Origin: Desmodus rotundus
Lineage: Eukaryota > Chordata > Mammalia > Chiroptera > Phyllostomidae
Assembly (NCBI RefSeq): GCF_022682495.2
Contig: NC_071388.1
Coordinates: 175,427,622-175,491,621, forward strand
Direction of reading: 5' to 3'
Length of the DNA: 64,000 nt
Part shown: positions 23,566-35,965 of the stretch, one piece after another
Numbering within the stretch: position 1 is the stretch's first letter
Layout: the number at the start of each line of letters is the position of its first letter
Made by a program: the position numbers and the translations under genes
The notes under the pieces: generated by a model
Told to the model about the DNA's origin: nothing
Seen by the model: only the letters and a program-made list of their open reading frames with translations
The model's database searches: none

Positions 23566-25079
23566 AAAATTAAAATTTTTTATCATAATACGTGACATGA
23601 TGTAGTAGACATTTTAAATCTTTAAATGAATCTTAGCTACTTGGATGACGAGGCTGGTCATGACATCAAGCCAAGATTCTTCAGAGTTGCTGGGTAAGTG
23701 ATTTAAGAGATATTTCAACGCACTGTCACAAACAACACATTTTTAATCATTTGATTAATACTTATTTTTTTTTTGAGCATTGACATTTGACAAATATTTC
23801 TTTCAGGAAAATTAGTAGGAGAATTTAGTACAATGTGTATTGTTGTTTACAATATTATTTTTCCCTTGGAAAATAGTCCAATATTTTTCAATGACTAAAA
23901 TAGAAGTTTATTTTAAATATTATCATTATTTACATCACAATAGTATGAATTAAATGTTGTTTTCCCAAATAGTATATAACATAAAGAATGCAATATATGA
24001 AGATATTGTTTTGAGTATTCATTAGGTTTCCTTTTCCCTTGTTTTTGATGTCATCTTTCCTTTTCACCTAATTATTTGCAATTAACTTAAACTGATAAAA
24101 GTTAAACTGATAAACAACTGCATTATTTTTAGTGTGTAAATATAGAGATTAAAGTATGAAAACCATGAAAATTTATTGAATTGTTAAAAGATGGCATCAT
24201 ATAAAGATATGTTGCATGCAGCATATGGATATGATCATGAAAAAATTTCTTCCCTTCAGTATATATTCAGCATTTATTTCTCACAAAGTTCTAGTAAGTT
24301 TAGGAAATTATTTTTAACACAGAAAATTTTTTTCTCTTTTATCCAGGTCTAAACATACACATAGCAGCGTCCTTTGTGTACTTCAGTACACACATCTCCA
24401 TCCACACATAGACGAGCGGAGCAAGCAGGGCATGATTATTTATGAGGTTGCCTTGTGTGGCATTCACAAAATGAACCCCTCATTTGCCTTAAAAAGGGCA
24501 CAGATAAAAGCAGAATTGTTTTGTGTTCATTTTTTGAGTTCACTTAATAACATTAGTTATCTTAAGAGGTAAGATGATGAAATCAGCAATAATTTTTAAA
24601 AATATAACTCTTGAAGTAAACCTATTTGCGACTTCAGAAAATAGTTGTACAAAGTTTTCAACTCACCAAGTTCCTGATCGGGACAGGATAGAATGTTCAC
24701 ATACAGAGAAGAAAACACCCAAATGACTAAGAAAAATGGGTATTTTTTATATTCAGTCAAGGTAAGTATATGTGCCCTTTCAGTTTTGCCTAGAGGCCAT
24801 TTTGCTTTGAGGTTTCATATGAAGAAATGGGGAAAAACTAGTCTTTCATAGAGTTAGATCTGTGTTAGGGTTAGGGCTAAGCTGATGAAACACACAAAGA
24901 AAAAAATCCCAAGAAATACTGATTACATAAGACATTTCTCTTGTAGCAGTTCTGCTTCATAAATTCAATCAGTGACCTGGGTTTTACATTCTTCAAGACT
25001 GGTTTGAACAGAGCCAGCTTTCCATTCACACTCCATCCCCCAGCGGGTGGAGAGCAGCTAAAGGAACATTTTATTCGTT
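23566..25079. other. no assignable feature
   Basis: AT-rich, no gene recognised. Confidence 0.35.
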
Positions 25080-25150
25080 TCCTTTTTTTCTTTGTTTTTT
25101 AATTTATTGTTTATTGTTGTTCAGTTATAGTTGTCCCTGTTTCCCATTGT
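25080..25150 (-). mobile_element. very short L1 3' tail, antisense
   Basis: gttttttaatttattgttta followed by ttgttcagttatagttgtcc is the complement of the L1 terminus 'gggacaactgtaactgaacaacaataaa'. Only the last ~35 bp plus tail are present. Confidence 0.6.
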
Positions 25151-27589
25151 GTATGACAAAACTTGTGCACCTGAGGCCTCTGCTTATTTAACCGTGTACA
25201 CAGCTAGAACTGTTTTCCTATGGGAGAAGTTAGACGTGTTTATTCATGTTGACAAGTGATAGTTTTTGCTACTTCGGTACCTGAGCATTGTGTGGTGTGA
25301 ATGTCAAAGAAACTCTTACTGATACGCTATTAAAGGAGTAAAGGGTGCATAGCCACCTCAGTTAAAGATGATGGGCTGCAAAATAGTATTGCTCCCCTTT
25401 GTTTAGTAAAACCAACCACAACAACAAAAAATAAGATGAATGGAACATATGATGAATTTGTGTACTTATTTGTTAAACCTTGAAAGCAGCCAATTGAAAA
25501 ACACAATCTTAAAAGAACACTTGTGAATTTCAGCAAAGTTTTAAAAATTGAGTGAAGACATTGAGAGAGAATGCAGGGCCGGAGATACGGAGCTTTGTAC
25601 AGAGTGTGGAGAGGAAGCAGTTTACTGGATCTTATCTGGAACTATGGTAGTGGAGGAGGCGAAGGTAAATATACACACATGAATACTTTGATTATTTTCA
25701 AGATTCAGACCTTTGTGGGTACAGAGTTGATGATAAATTAAAGATAGCAAGCAAACAATATTGGATTGGAGAAAATTTTCATGGGTCTCAGGTTTCTGAA
25801 TATTTTGTGAATTGAATCATTGACTGACTTTGATCCAGATATTTTAAAAGATAGGGACATTTCTGGAGCAAATGGCAGGTTTGGGTTATGGTTCAACATA
25901 ATAAAAATATTGTTACCTCCAGGGCAAACATCAGACAGGCTACTCATTATAAAAGATTGAGGTTTCCTATGGTTGAAGTTCGTGTCCTGCAGAACAACCT
26001 ATTGTGTATGCAGATGTTGCCTAGCATTTTTAATTATTGCTGGTGAGGAGGGGAAATTTCCCCTTCTACCCTGCTAAAATTGTCATGGCTGGACTAATAT
26101 TAAAATGGAGAAAGACCATATTAACAGGGAAAAAACAATATCTGTACATGAGAGATCATAAATGATACTCAAAGAAATTATGATTCAGACCAGCTTTTTA
26201 CATTGTTTAGATAAACAACACATTTTTAAAGATTTGATAGGACAAAAAGCAGATTTTGGTCAATAGCAAGACATTTAAACCAAAGAGGGGGTTGGTAGTA
26301 AATTAGTAAACAAAAGGTGTGTTTATACAGGCTTGTTGGATCTGGATTCTCCCTTACTCTAACAATAAGGGTGTCTTTCTGAGCCCCCTTTTAGCAAGAA
26401 GGGTGCCTTTTACAAGGCAGATATATTTCCTGTATTCAAGGAGAAAAGGGAAGGTCAATATTCCCTTTTTGCCCTGGCTGCTCCTTTAGTAACTCTAATT
26501 TCAAGTAATCAATATGACATTTTTAGATATTTTAGGGTGGCCTGTCATAAATCCTGATATTCACTTGTGGGATTTAGGTTTTGAAGAACCTACAACAATA
26601 TTGAATTTACCTATTGCTTTTGTCACTAGTAATCCCGTTTGTCTCTAACCTATGATTTCCAGCTCTCTTGCCAAACTTCATGAAACTGTGACATACTAAC
26701 TTCTTAGTTAAAATTATGGAATACTCTCTGTACCTTCATACTTGACAATTTGAAATTGTTGATTATAGTAAGAAGAGATGTTGAATTAGAAAATCACACC
26801 TTGGCAACCAGCATAGAAAAATCTACCTTATCCAATAATTAAAAATGGATGCTCAAAATACGGGGAGAAAGTTGGAAGAGAAACAGGTTATTTTATGTTC
26901 TTGAAAGACCACCACAAAAATGTTATTATTGCAAAGTATTCAAAATTAACACCACAATAACTGAAAAATTAAAAAGGCACGACCTACTTGGATGCAATGA
27001 AAAGTATAAAGCATTATTTTTGTGATATTCCTGCAAAAAATCAATAAAATGTGTATAATTATGAAGAGAAAGCAGGAAAAAATTGAGACATGTTGTTCTT
27101 CATAAAGAACACTTCAAAAGTGTGAATGTTTTGACAGACAAGGAAAGACTAAAAACTGGTTCCACATTGAAGGGCATTGAAGAAATATGACAACCAAATG
27201 CAATATATTGTGATAAACTGAATTATTTTCCCATTAAGGTGAAATGCAGCATTACACTAGTGAAATAAAACATAAATGCAATTCTCTCTTACTTTGACTT
27301 TCGGAAATGCACAAATGGAGGCTGTGAATTGCATGGCATTGATGTATCAATATTATCTGGAGTTTGATAGCTTTAATGTGATTAGGTAGGAGAGTGTTCT
27401 TGGTATTAAAATTATACAATAATGTTTTTCAATGTTGATAACCTACTCTCAATTCAGGGAAAGAAGTTTTGTCACACTCTCGTAGTTTTAAAAATACACA
27501 TATACAAAAATTTATAGAACAAAAAGTAAATATCAAATATAAAGAGAAGTAAACTATAACATAAGAAATATGATCAATCATATTGTAAT
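25151..27589. other. mostly unassigned; possible LTR-like block
   Basis: No host gene identified. 25560-25675 is less AT-rich and ends at a gt dinucleotide. 26020-26560 has a texture like old ERV LTRs (repeated aagggtgcc/taagggtgtc motifs), but I cannot name a family. The rest is AT-rich. Confidence 0.3.
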
Positions 27590-27725
27590 AACAATGTATG
27601 GGGCCAGGTGGGTACTTGAAACATTAAAGGGACCAGGTTGAAAAGTACATGATTGTATCACCACTATACTGTATATCTGAAACTAAAATGGAATAATATT
27701 GAATGTAAACTGTAATTAAAAAATA
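27590..27725 (+). mobile_element. L1 3' terminus fragment
   Basis: gtatcaccactatactgtat, atctgaaactaaaatgg, aatattgaatgtaaactg and an A-rich tail: the L1 3'UTR end of an older subfamily. Confidence 0.7.
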
Positions 27726-27734
27726 AACATATAC

Positions 27735-28938
27735 AGAAATCAGTGGAATTTTTATAACAATAATGAACTATCAGAAAGGGAAACTAAGGAAGCAATCCCA
27801 TATACAATTGCAACCAAAAATTTAAAAAAAGGTTACCTAGTAATAAAGTTAACCAAGGAGGTAAAAGAACTGTACTCTGAAAATTATAGGATACCGGAGA
27901 AAGAAGTTGAGGAAGACAAAAATAACTGGAAGTATATACTGTATACATGGATAGAAAGAAATAGCATCATTAAAATGTCCATACTACCCAAACAGTCTAT
28001 AGATTCAATGCAATTCCTATTAAAATGCCAATGATTTACCTCACAGGACTAGAACAAATATTCCAAAAATTTTTATGGAACCACAAAAGACCCAGAATAG
28101 CCTCAACAATCTTGAGAAAGAAGAATAAAGTTGGAGGAATCATGCTACCGGATGTCAAACTATACTAAAAAATCATACTAATTAAAACAATAAGGTACTG
28201 GTATAAAAACAGACACATAGATCAATGTTAAGGAATAGAGATCCAGAGATACACCCGCACTTTTATGGTCAATTAATGTATGATGAGGGAAGTAAGAACA
28301 TACAGATAGTTTATTCAAAAAATAGTGTTGGGAAAATTTGACAGGTACATGCAAAGAGATGAAACTAGATTACGCCCTTATACCTTACACAAGAATAAAC
28401 TCTAAATGGATTGAAGAATCAAATGTAAGTCATGAAATCATAAAAATTCTAGAAGAAAACATAGGCAGTAAAACCTCAGAAATTTCTTGTAGAAATATTT
28501 TTTCTGATATATCGACTCAGGCAAAGGAAACACAAGAAAATAAACAAATGGGACTACATCAAAAATGAAAAAGTTTTTGCACAGCAAAGGAAACCACAAA
28601 GAAAAAGAAAAGACAGCCCACCGAATGTGAGAATATATTTGCCAATGAGACATCTGTTAATTTTGGGTTAACTTCCAAAATTTATATAGAACTTATATAG
28701 CTCACACCAAGAAAACAAACAATCCAGTTAAAAAAGGGCCAAAGGGCTCGAATAGACTCTTCACAAAAGAGGACATGCAGATGTCCAGTAAACATATGAA
28801 AAGATGCTCACATCACCAGCCATCAGAGAGATGTAAATTAAAACCAGAATGAGTTATCATGTCACACCTGTCAGAATACCTACCATCAATAAAACAAACA
28901 ACAAACATTGGTGAGGATGTGTAGAAAAGGGGACTCTT
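27735..28938 (+). mobile_element. L1 ORF2 3' half, part 1 (Ves-interrupted)
   Basis: Sense L1 ORF2 after the RT core: atcccatatacaattgcaac, gaactgtactctgaaaatta, agattcaatgcaattcctat, aacaaatattccaaaaattt, gatgtcaaactatact, aattctagaagaaaacatag. The frame is broken repeatedly; the longest surviving stretch is 28338-28568. It continues at 29161 after the Ves. Confidence 0.82.
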
Positions 28939-29160
28939 TTTTTTAAAAGATCTTTTTAAAAAGTTTTAAAATTTATTTTTAGAGAGAGGGGAAGGGAGGG
29001 AGAAAGAGAAGGAGAGAAACATCAATGTGTGGTTGCCTCTCATGTGGCCCCCAGTGGGGACCTGGCCTGCAACCCAGGCATGTGCCCTGACTGGGAACAG
29101 AACTGGTGACCCTTTGGTTAGCAGCCCACACTCAATCCACTTAGCTACACCAGCCAGGAG
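28939..29160 (-). mobile_element. Ves SINE nested in L1, antisense
   Basis: Antisense Ves with a T-rich tail and 5' end ctacaccagccagg. TSD agaaaaggggactctt at 28923-28938 against agaaaagggaactctt at 29161-29176, one mismatch in 16. L1 reads continuously once the SINE and one TSD copy are removed. Confidence 0.95.
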
Positions 29161-29870
29161 AGAAAAGGGAACTCTTATGCCCTGTTGGTATTAATGCAGA
29201 TTGGTGCAGCCACTTTGGAAGACAGTGTAGAGTTACCTCAAAAAAATAAAAATGAGTTATTCCACTCATTTTTATTTTTGGACCGAGTTATTCCAAAGTG
29301 GACCAAGTTATTCCACTTCTGGGAATATAACCAAAGAACCCTGAAACACTACTTGGAAAGATATATGCACCCCTATGTTTTTTGCAGCATGATTTATAAT
29401 AGTCGAGATCTGGAAACAGCCCAAGTGCCCATCAGTATATGAATGGATGGATCTGGGGAGTTTTATGCTAAGTTAAATAAGTCCATCAGAGAAAGACAAG
29501 TACCATATGATTTCACTTGTATGTGGAATATAATGAACAACAACAATAAAAACTAACAAAATAGAAACAGAATCACAGATAGACAGATGAGAGCTGTCAG
29601 AGGAAAGGGGGGTTGGGGTCTGGGTGAAAAAGGTTAAGGGATTAAGCAAAACACCCCACACATACAGAACCAGTATGGTGATTGCTAAAGGGAAAGGGGG
29701 TGGGGGAAGGCGGAAGGGAACAAAAAGAGATAAATGGTGGTGGAAAGAGACTGGACTTTCAGTAGTGAGTGCACAACACAGTATGCAGATGATGTGGTAT
29801 AGATTCGTACACTTGAAATCTGTATGGCCTTATTAACCAATGTTACTTCAGTACATTTAATTAACATACA
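29161..29870 (+). mobile_element. L1 ORF2 end and 3'UTR, part 2
   Basis: Resumes ggtgcagccactttggaaga, then a locally rearranged stretch (29242-29320), ctgggaatataaccaaagaa, gcacccctatg, gatttcacttgtatgtggaa, then 3'UTR ending ccttattaaccaatgttact. Open frame 29185-29442 is an ORF2 remnant. Confidence 0.82.
29242..29279. repeat. perfect 15-bp inverted repeat (fold-back)
   Basis: aaaaataaaaatgag (29242-29256), 8-nt loop ttattcca, ctcatttttattttt (29265-29279). It is followed by two 20-bp near-repeats at 29281-29300 and 29301-29320 sharing gacc(g/a)agttattcca. Confidence 0.9.
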
Positions 29871-29879
29871 TAAACATTA

Positions 29880-30466
29880 TTAATCACATTGACATAATGG
29901 ATGCTTACAGAATAATATTACAAACAACTGCATGTGAAAACATACTTCTAAATAATCCTTGAATTAAAGTAATATTCACAAGAAAAATTAATACATAGTT
30001 ATAATTGAATGATAATGCAAGTTGTCAGAATTGGTAGGACCTAGAGAAAGAAGTACTTAGAAGACAATTTATAACTTTAGATGCTTAAATTAGGAAAGAA
30101 GTGGTGTCAGTCTTATATCAGTAATTTAAGAAGCCAAATTAGTAAACTGAAAAAGCAAGCACAAGGTAAACCTAAAGAATGAAAAAGGATGAAATAATAA
30201 AAGGACACCAATCAATAAAAAAGACAATGAGTAAATTGTCATAACCAAAGTTGACTGAAAAAAAATCCAAAGAATAAATAAAATTTCACTAAACTGGTAA
30301 AGAAAAAAGGGAGAGAATACAATTCACCAATATCAGAGATGAAACAGGTTATCACTATAGATCTTACACAAATAATGATAATAAAGTTACATTATGAATG
30401 CTTTATGTCAACCAATTTTGCAATATAAGTGAACTAAAGACTTATATGTAAATGAGCACACAATAT
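29880..30466 (+). mobile_element. old L1 ORF2 (EN-RT linker), part 1
   Basis: Sense L1 ORF2 between endonuclease and RT: agaagtacttagaagacaat, aactttagatgcttaaatta, ctggtaaagaaaaaaggg, caccaatatcagagatgaaa. Decayed. It continues after the LTR at 30818. Confidence 0.65.
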
Positions 30467-30817
30467 TTTTAGGTTAGACAATCAAAGTGCTGGGGAGTGT
30501 CCTCGATTGGCCAAGATAGCGACAGGGGGAGGTTCTTAAACTGAACTAGCTGAAAGCTAGAAATATGAATGGATAGGGTTCCGAGCTTGCCAAAAACAAG
30601 AAAGATAACTGGATAGGAACAAAAGCCCTCTCCTCCCTATCTCTATAAGAACCTTGGGCTGGAGCAGGGAGATTAAGATGGTCTTTGAGATGGGAGTCCA
30701 CCATTCTCCCTCGGCACGTGGCACCTGAATGAAACCTCTCCTTTGGCACCAGCACCTACCTCCAGAGTTTGGCTTTTGTTGTGACAGACAGACGAACCTC
30801 CGTTTTGTTCGGTTACA
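30467..30817 (+). mobile_element. solo ERV LTR (class I-like), 351 bp
   Basis: Same family as the 789-bp LTR: ctgaaagctagaaatatgaa, tggatagggttccgagcttg, tctctataag (TATA-like), gatgggagtccaccattctc, cacctgaatgaaacctctcc, ending gttcggttaca. TSD atat at 30463-30466 and 30818-30821. About 430 bp present in the longer LTR, between the 'tagtacc' region and 'ggagcagg', is missing here. The initial TG reads TT. No retroviral genes flank it. Confidence 0.8.
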
Positions 30818-31860
30818 ATATCACAATATGAAAAAAATGGAGTACTGTATCTATTTAAAACTTGATTTTATCTGTGTACTAAAAAAACCTTTGTTTTTAT
30901 TAAAATTAATTTTTCACAAAGAAAATTCCAACCCTACATTTAAAAAATAAAGACATTTCAAAATATCAAGCTCAGCAATTTTATAAAGCTCTTTTGAAAA
31001 ATATTGGAGGTATGAGTACTTTCTAGCAAATTTTAGAATGTAAATATACCAAAAACTGAGAAATACATTACTAAAAAGGACAGACATTTGGAAAAGAGGA
31101 AAGAATATTGTAAATCAATTTCCATCATGAACATTCTTAACAAACAACAAATAGAACCTAGCAACACAGAGAAGAATAATACATTATAACCTGGTGAAAT
31201 TCATTGCAAAAATGCCAGCTTACTTTAATACTAGAAAAACAATCAATACGTTTTATTATATTAAAAGAATAGTGGTGAGAAACCATGTGATTTTTCAAGA
31301 TTTTCAGAGAAAGTATTTTCTAAAATTCAGCACTTATCTATTAGAGAAACTAATCAACCTGAATACAACAGAACTTAATTTTATTAAAGAGATCTACAAA
31401 TACTACATCTATCTTCATACTTCATGGCAATGTATGAACCATTTTCTCACAGGTTCAGAAAAGGCAGTATGTGCACTTTTACTATATTAAGCAAAGCATT
31501 ATGTACTTTAATAGACATTCAAATAAGGGAAGAAAAAGAAATTCACTAACAGGAAACGAGAAAATAAACTTTTTTAACAGATATTATCATTGTTTATATA
31601 GATTATATTAAATATTCAAAACATATCAAAACTAATAATTGAATTTAGTAGGGTTATTTAGGATACATAAATAATAAAATAATAAATTTTATATATTAGT
31701 AGCAAACAACTGGACTATACTGACAAAATCCATTTCTAATCGTATCAAAACATAAAAGGAATGAATTAAGCAAAAGCCATGCAAGACTTGTAAACAGAAA
31801 TATATGAAGTAATAAAAATATAGTTAAATGCAGATGCTACAATGTAGTATTAATGAATTC
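30818..31860 (+). mobile_element. old L1 ORF2 (RT region), part 2
   Basis: Decayed L1 RT region: atcatgaacattcttaacaa, gccagcttactttaatacta, gaaaaacaatcaatacg, ctaataattgaatttagtag, gcaagacttgtaaacag. No usable frame; the 98-codon open frame at 31194-31490 is a partly in-frame remnant at most. Confidence 0.6.
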
Positions 31861-32699
31861 TTCACTGGTTCTATCTGATTGATAAGCAGAGTTAGATTAT
31901 GCCTGTGTCATGTGTTACTTATTAGAAATAAAGTTGATGTTTGAAAGATACACCTAATTTTAAACTCAGTTTAAATTTAGAGAAACATCCTAAACCACAT
32001 ATGAGATTCTGGAATCATTCTATCATTGTAGTCATCTTTCAGCTGTGACCCTTTGATGTTCTCATTACGAAAACCTTTACAAGTACTGATGGGGAACACC
32101 TGGAGAAACTTTGAAGGTGACGTTTATAGCTGTCAGTTACCCACACAATGGAACATGGAAGACTAATGTGTCTCCTTGAGATGATATTAACAGAATTTTT
32201 AAATAAAGTCATTAATAAAGAAATATACAATTCAACCAAAAATTACACTCATGGCAATCATTCTATTCTTCTGCATTTTTTAAAACAAGTGCTTTTAATT
32301 ATAGTGTCAAGCAATGGAAAAAAAAAAAGAAGAAGTAGCAACTGGAAGTAAATCCTAGCCTGAAGTATATGTGGAAGAAAGACAATGTCATTCTGACATG
32401 TTTATCATAGCATGAAATAGCATTAAAACAATGCCGCAGGTATTTTCATTTGAAACACTACAATAGAAGCAGGCATAATTTAATGATAATTTAATGTAGT
32501 AATTAAATGAAACTAAGTATATTAAATCCAAAAGTAATTGCATAACCTTTTGTAATAAATAAAAGTGCATATGTTTAAACTAAATCATTGCACATAAGCA
32601 ACACTGGTATTCTTTTTAGTCAAGGACCTTATTAGGAGTAACATGTATTAACATTATAATATCGTATTTAATACAATTCTCTGGGTGACAGAGACTATA
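31861..32699. other. no assignable feature
   Basis: AT-rich, no gene recognised. Confidence 0.35.
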
Positions 32700-32810
32700 T
32701 GATTTTTAAACTTTCTTTTTATTGTTCATAGTATGACAGATGTTTTTATTTCCCCCCCTTTGCCCACCTCAGCCCAGCCCCTACCGCCCTATACTTTTCA
32801 TGTGTGTCGT
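32700..32810 (-). mobile_element. L1 3'UTR tail-like, antisense
   Basis: aaactttctttttattgttc, tatttccccccctttgccca, ctcagcccagcccctaccgc match the pyrimidine-rich antisense L1 3'UTR layout. A short, diverged copy. Confidence 0.45.
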
Positions 32811-32962
32811 CCCGCCAACACCGAGCCATTTTCCACTTGCATTATTGAACATAAATAAAGATTCACAGATTCAAACATAAAATAGAGCGCACTGTGCTGA
32901 AGGATGCACTGAAAATACAGGAGAAATTAGTTTTTAAAAATAAATAATCTTTCTGAAGGCAT

Positions 32963-33005
32963 ACAACTGTAATTGAATAACAATAAAAATTAAAAAAAAA
33001 TAATC
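32963..33005 (+). mobile_element. very short L1 3' tail
   Basis: caactgtaattgaataacaa and taaaaattaaaaaaaaataa equal the last ~25 bp of the L1 3'UTR plus poly(A). An extreme 5' truncation. Confidence 0.65.
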
Positions 33006-34059
33006 ATGTTCTTTGAAATCCCTTTTTGTAGAAAAACTGTAAGACAGTTATAGTAGCAATCCCCCTCCTGTATTAAAATATCTAGTCTTAATAAAATGTA
33101 TCACATCCTAGCTTCAAAAGGAAAGATTTATTTCTAATCTCATATGTGGAAGCAAGGTGGAGATGGAGCAACGCTGAGAGAAAACTGAAGTTTCTGTTAA
33201 GGATGTGATAAGCTGGAAAGCACGTCTCTCCCACCTTCTCAGCAGCAGCAGCAAACAAGGTAATGTGCACATCCACAAGCTTTCTTGAATCTATCAGAGA
33301 CTGAGTTCAAAGATAAAACAACTAATCTGAAATCGAAGGAAAACGAATACCTTTAGGCAGCAATAGGTATGGACACTTGTTTACTTGGGACAGATGCAGC
33401 CAGACACTGGTACAAGAATTCAGCTAATATCGTTAACAAATCGGAAAACACTTGTGAGAGAATACCGAACTCATAACTAAAGAAACTTCACGCCCACACG
33501 TAGAGTTGAAATAGGCCAGGGTGGGACTCTCCAAAGCAAGGAAATTTGCAGGTGGTATAAATCAGAGCTTGATTTACTTGTGTTGATTGTTTTGACTTAA
33601 GAAAATGATGGATAAAATTTTAATAATACAGATTAAATGTAAAACTAACTGTGCCAGTTGCCATTACTTTCTAAGTAGCACAAAAAATTGAGGGAATATA
33701 CTTCCGGTATTTATAAAGCACTATAAAACTCAGTAAGAAAATCAGTCATGTAATTGATGGATGAGTGGTTTTCTAATATATAATCATCGTTATTTCACCT
33801 TTAACTTGTTAGTGTAAATAAAAACGTGAACCAACATTCACGGAGGAACTACTTATTCATGGATTGCAACTGAAGTTTGTCTACTCATTAAAAAAATATG
33901 CTAAAAATCAAAGAAAGCATTCTGTGAGACTCAACTAGCTCAATGAAAGTTATAATAAAGTATATCGCATTTTATTAATTACAGATTGTGATATACATGT
34001 ATCCTTTATAACAAGAATATTGGAGTTCCATACATGTAGATATGTATACATTTATTTTG
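33006..34059. other. no assignable feature
   Basis: No gene recognised. The block 33300-33560 is less AT-rich than its surroundings. Confidence 0.35.
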
Positions 34060-34424
34060 GGGTAGGTAAGGAAGTTGTTAATAATTTATCCATATAACAC
34101 TGCAGTATATAATATACCAAAATTTACCTATCTATTCTATTATCAGTGCACATTTGGATTATTATAATACTTTTTTTTGCTTTTTTCAGAGCAATAAAAT
34201 ATAATATTCCTCTTGTCAAAGTTTTCTGTAAATGTCAAGATAATGATTATTTTCAGCTTTGTCAGTCATATGGTCTATGCCATTACTATTCAATCCTGTT
34301 ACTGTGGTGAGAAACAGCCTGGCAATAGTAGATGTAGGAGCACTTATTTGGCCCATGAGATTCAATGTACCAACTTTTGCTTTTTGGCCGTATATGCAAG
34401 TAAGAATTGTTGGGTATGTGCAGT
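34060..34424 (-). mobile_element. old L1 ORF2 3' region, antisense, part 1
   Basis: Weak match to antisense L1 near the ORF2 end: ttatccatataacactgcag, tgcacatttggattattata, gagcaataaaatat. It resumes at about 34830 after the MLT1. Confidence 0.4.
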
Positions 34425-34810
34425 AAGTTTCTAGGGCTACTGTAACAAAATGCCACAAACTGTCTGCCTTAAACACCATGTATTTATTGCCTCATAGTTA
34501 CAGACTAATAGTCCAATATAAGGTGTAGGTGAATTTGATTCTTTCTGAGGGCTGTTTGGCAAGGGTATGCTCTGGACCTCTCTCCTTGGCATGTAGATGG
34601 GTATCTCTTCTGTATGTCTCCTTACATGTCCTCTCTATCTGTGCCTATGTCTAAACCTCCTCCTCTTATAAGGACACCAGTCATATTGGGTTAGGACAAG
34701 TTCTAATGACCTCCTTTTAACTTGATGACTTCTACAAAGCTCCTATTCTGAGGTAATTGGGGATAGAATTTCAATATATGAATTTTGAGGGTATAGTCAA
34801 GTCATAATAA
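34425..34810 (-). mobile_element. MLT1-type LTR (ERVL-MaLR), antisense
   Basis: Complement of the MLT1 layout: ctagggctactgtaacaaaa, tgccacaaactg, tgtatttattgcctcatag, cctcttataaggacaccagt, gttctaatgacctcc, atttcaatatatgaatttt. More diverged than the copy at 20576. Confidence 0.75.
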
Positions 34811-34829
34811 TATTAAAGTATTTAAATTT

Positions 34830-35060
34830 ACAAGAAAACTAAAAGTTGTTTACCAAAATGGCAGTCAATATTTCTATTCCTACCAGTAATCTGTGATTCC
34901 TTGCTAATACTTAATTTCAGATTTTTTAAGAGTTTTCCTGGTCATTGGATATAAATGGTAACTTAGCGGTTTTAATTTGTGTTTTTTCTGTTATTAGACA
35001 ATTAACATATGCAATATGTTTATGAAATTTCTGGGGGTTTTTCTTCTTTTTTGAAGTGCC
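34830..35060 (-). mobile_element. old L1 ORF2, antisense, part 2
   Basis: accaaaatggcagtcaatat, tctattcctaccagtaatct, cggttttaatttgtg follow the antisense L1 order ('cattcccaccagcagtg', 'gtggttttaatttgcat'). Confidence 0.45.
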
Positions 35061-35839
35061 TTCTATAAAGTTGGGTAGGAAGTTTGTGAGTGTAAATCAG
35101 AGAAATAGAACCATGGGCAAACTTCTGATATTAACCTTACCTCTTTAATCCACTGTAATACTGCAAAGTTTTAGTATGGTTTTGAGTTTGTGATTTTATT
35201 TTCATCCCTAAAAAACAAAATAAAACAAAATAATATTTTTAATATGTAAGTATTGAACAGCAAATATTCTCTTCTACAAAGACTTGCATTTCCCCATTTT
35301 TATGTCTTCATACCAACTTAGGTGATTACAAACATTTACCTTTTGGGATTGTACAACTGCTTTTCTTCCAATTCCTGTTTTTCTTAAATATTTTACATAT
35401 TTTAATTGGAAATTATTATTGGATTTTCCCATACATAGTTCAAAATTTTCATTTAATTATGACAGTTTTATAGTCACATAGTATCACCCAATAAACAATC
35501 ATATTTGTTATATGTTCAATTGCTTGTATGAATATACTATAACTGTATACTTAGTGAAAACCTCCTGTAGGCCTTTACATTACTATATTTACTATCTATA
35601 CTGAAATATTGCTAAAAATTGGCAACTGTATATTTTAAAAAGTAAGTATGTGCCCAACAGCTAGGAGTAAATCTACCAGAAAATGATTTCATTTAAAAAA
35701 TTGAGAAAAATCTTAGTATCTAACTGAAAGTATTATAGGGATTAAATAAATTAAAATATGAATAAATTTACTTACGTGTCTAACGGCCAACACTAGAATC
35801 ATCTATTGTTATTAATTATTATTGTATTATCATTCTTAA
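35061..35839. other. no assignable feature
   Basis: AT-rich. It might hold more antisense L1, but I cannot align it by eye. Confidence 0.3.
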
Positions 35840-35965
35840 TTGCATTTGCTTTCTTTTTTGTTATTTTATTTTTCAATTACAGTTGACACTCAATATAGTT
35901 TTATATTTGTTTCAGGTGTACAGCATAAGATCTTTAGCTGATAACCTGAAGCTAACTGTTCTTTT
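35840..35965 (-). mobile_element. old L1 3'UTR end, antisense
   Basis: ttcaattacagttgacactc, ttatatttgtttcaggtgta and cagcataagatc match the antisense terminus of L1M-type elements. Confidence 0.6.
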
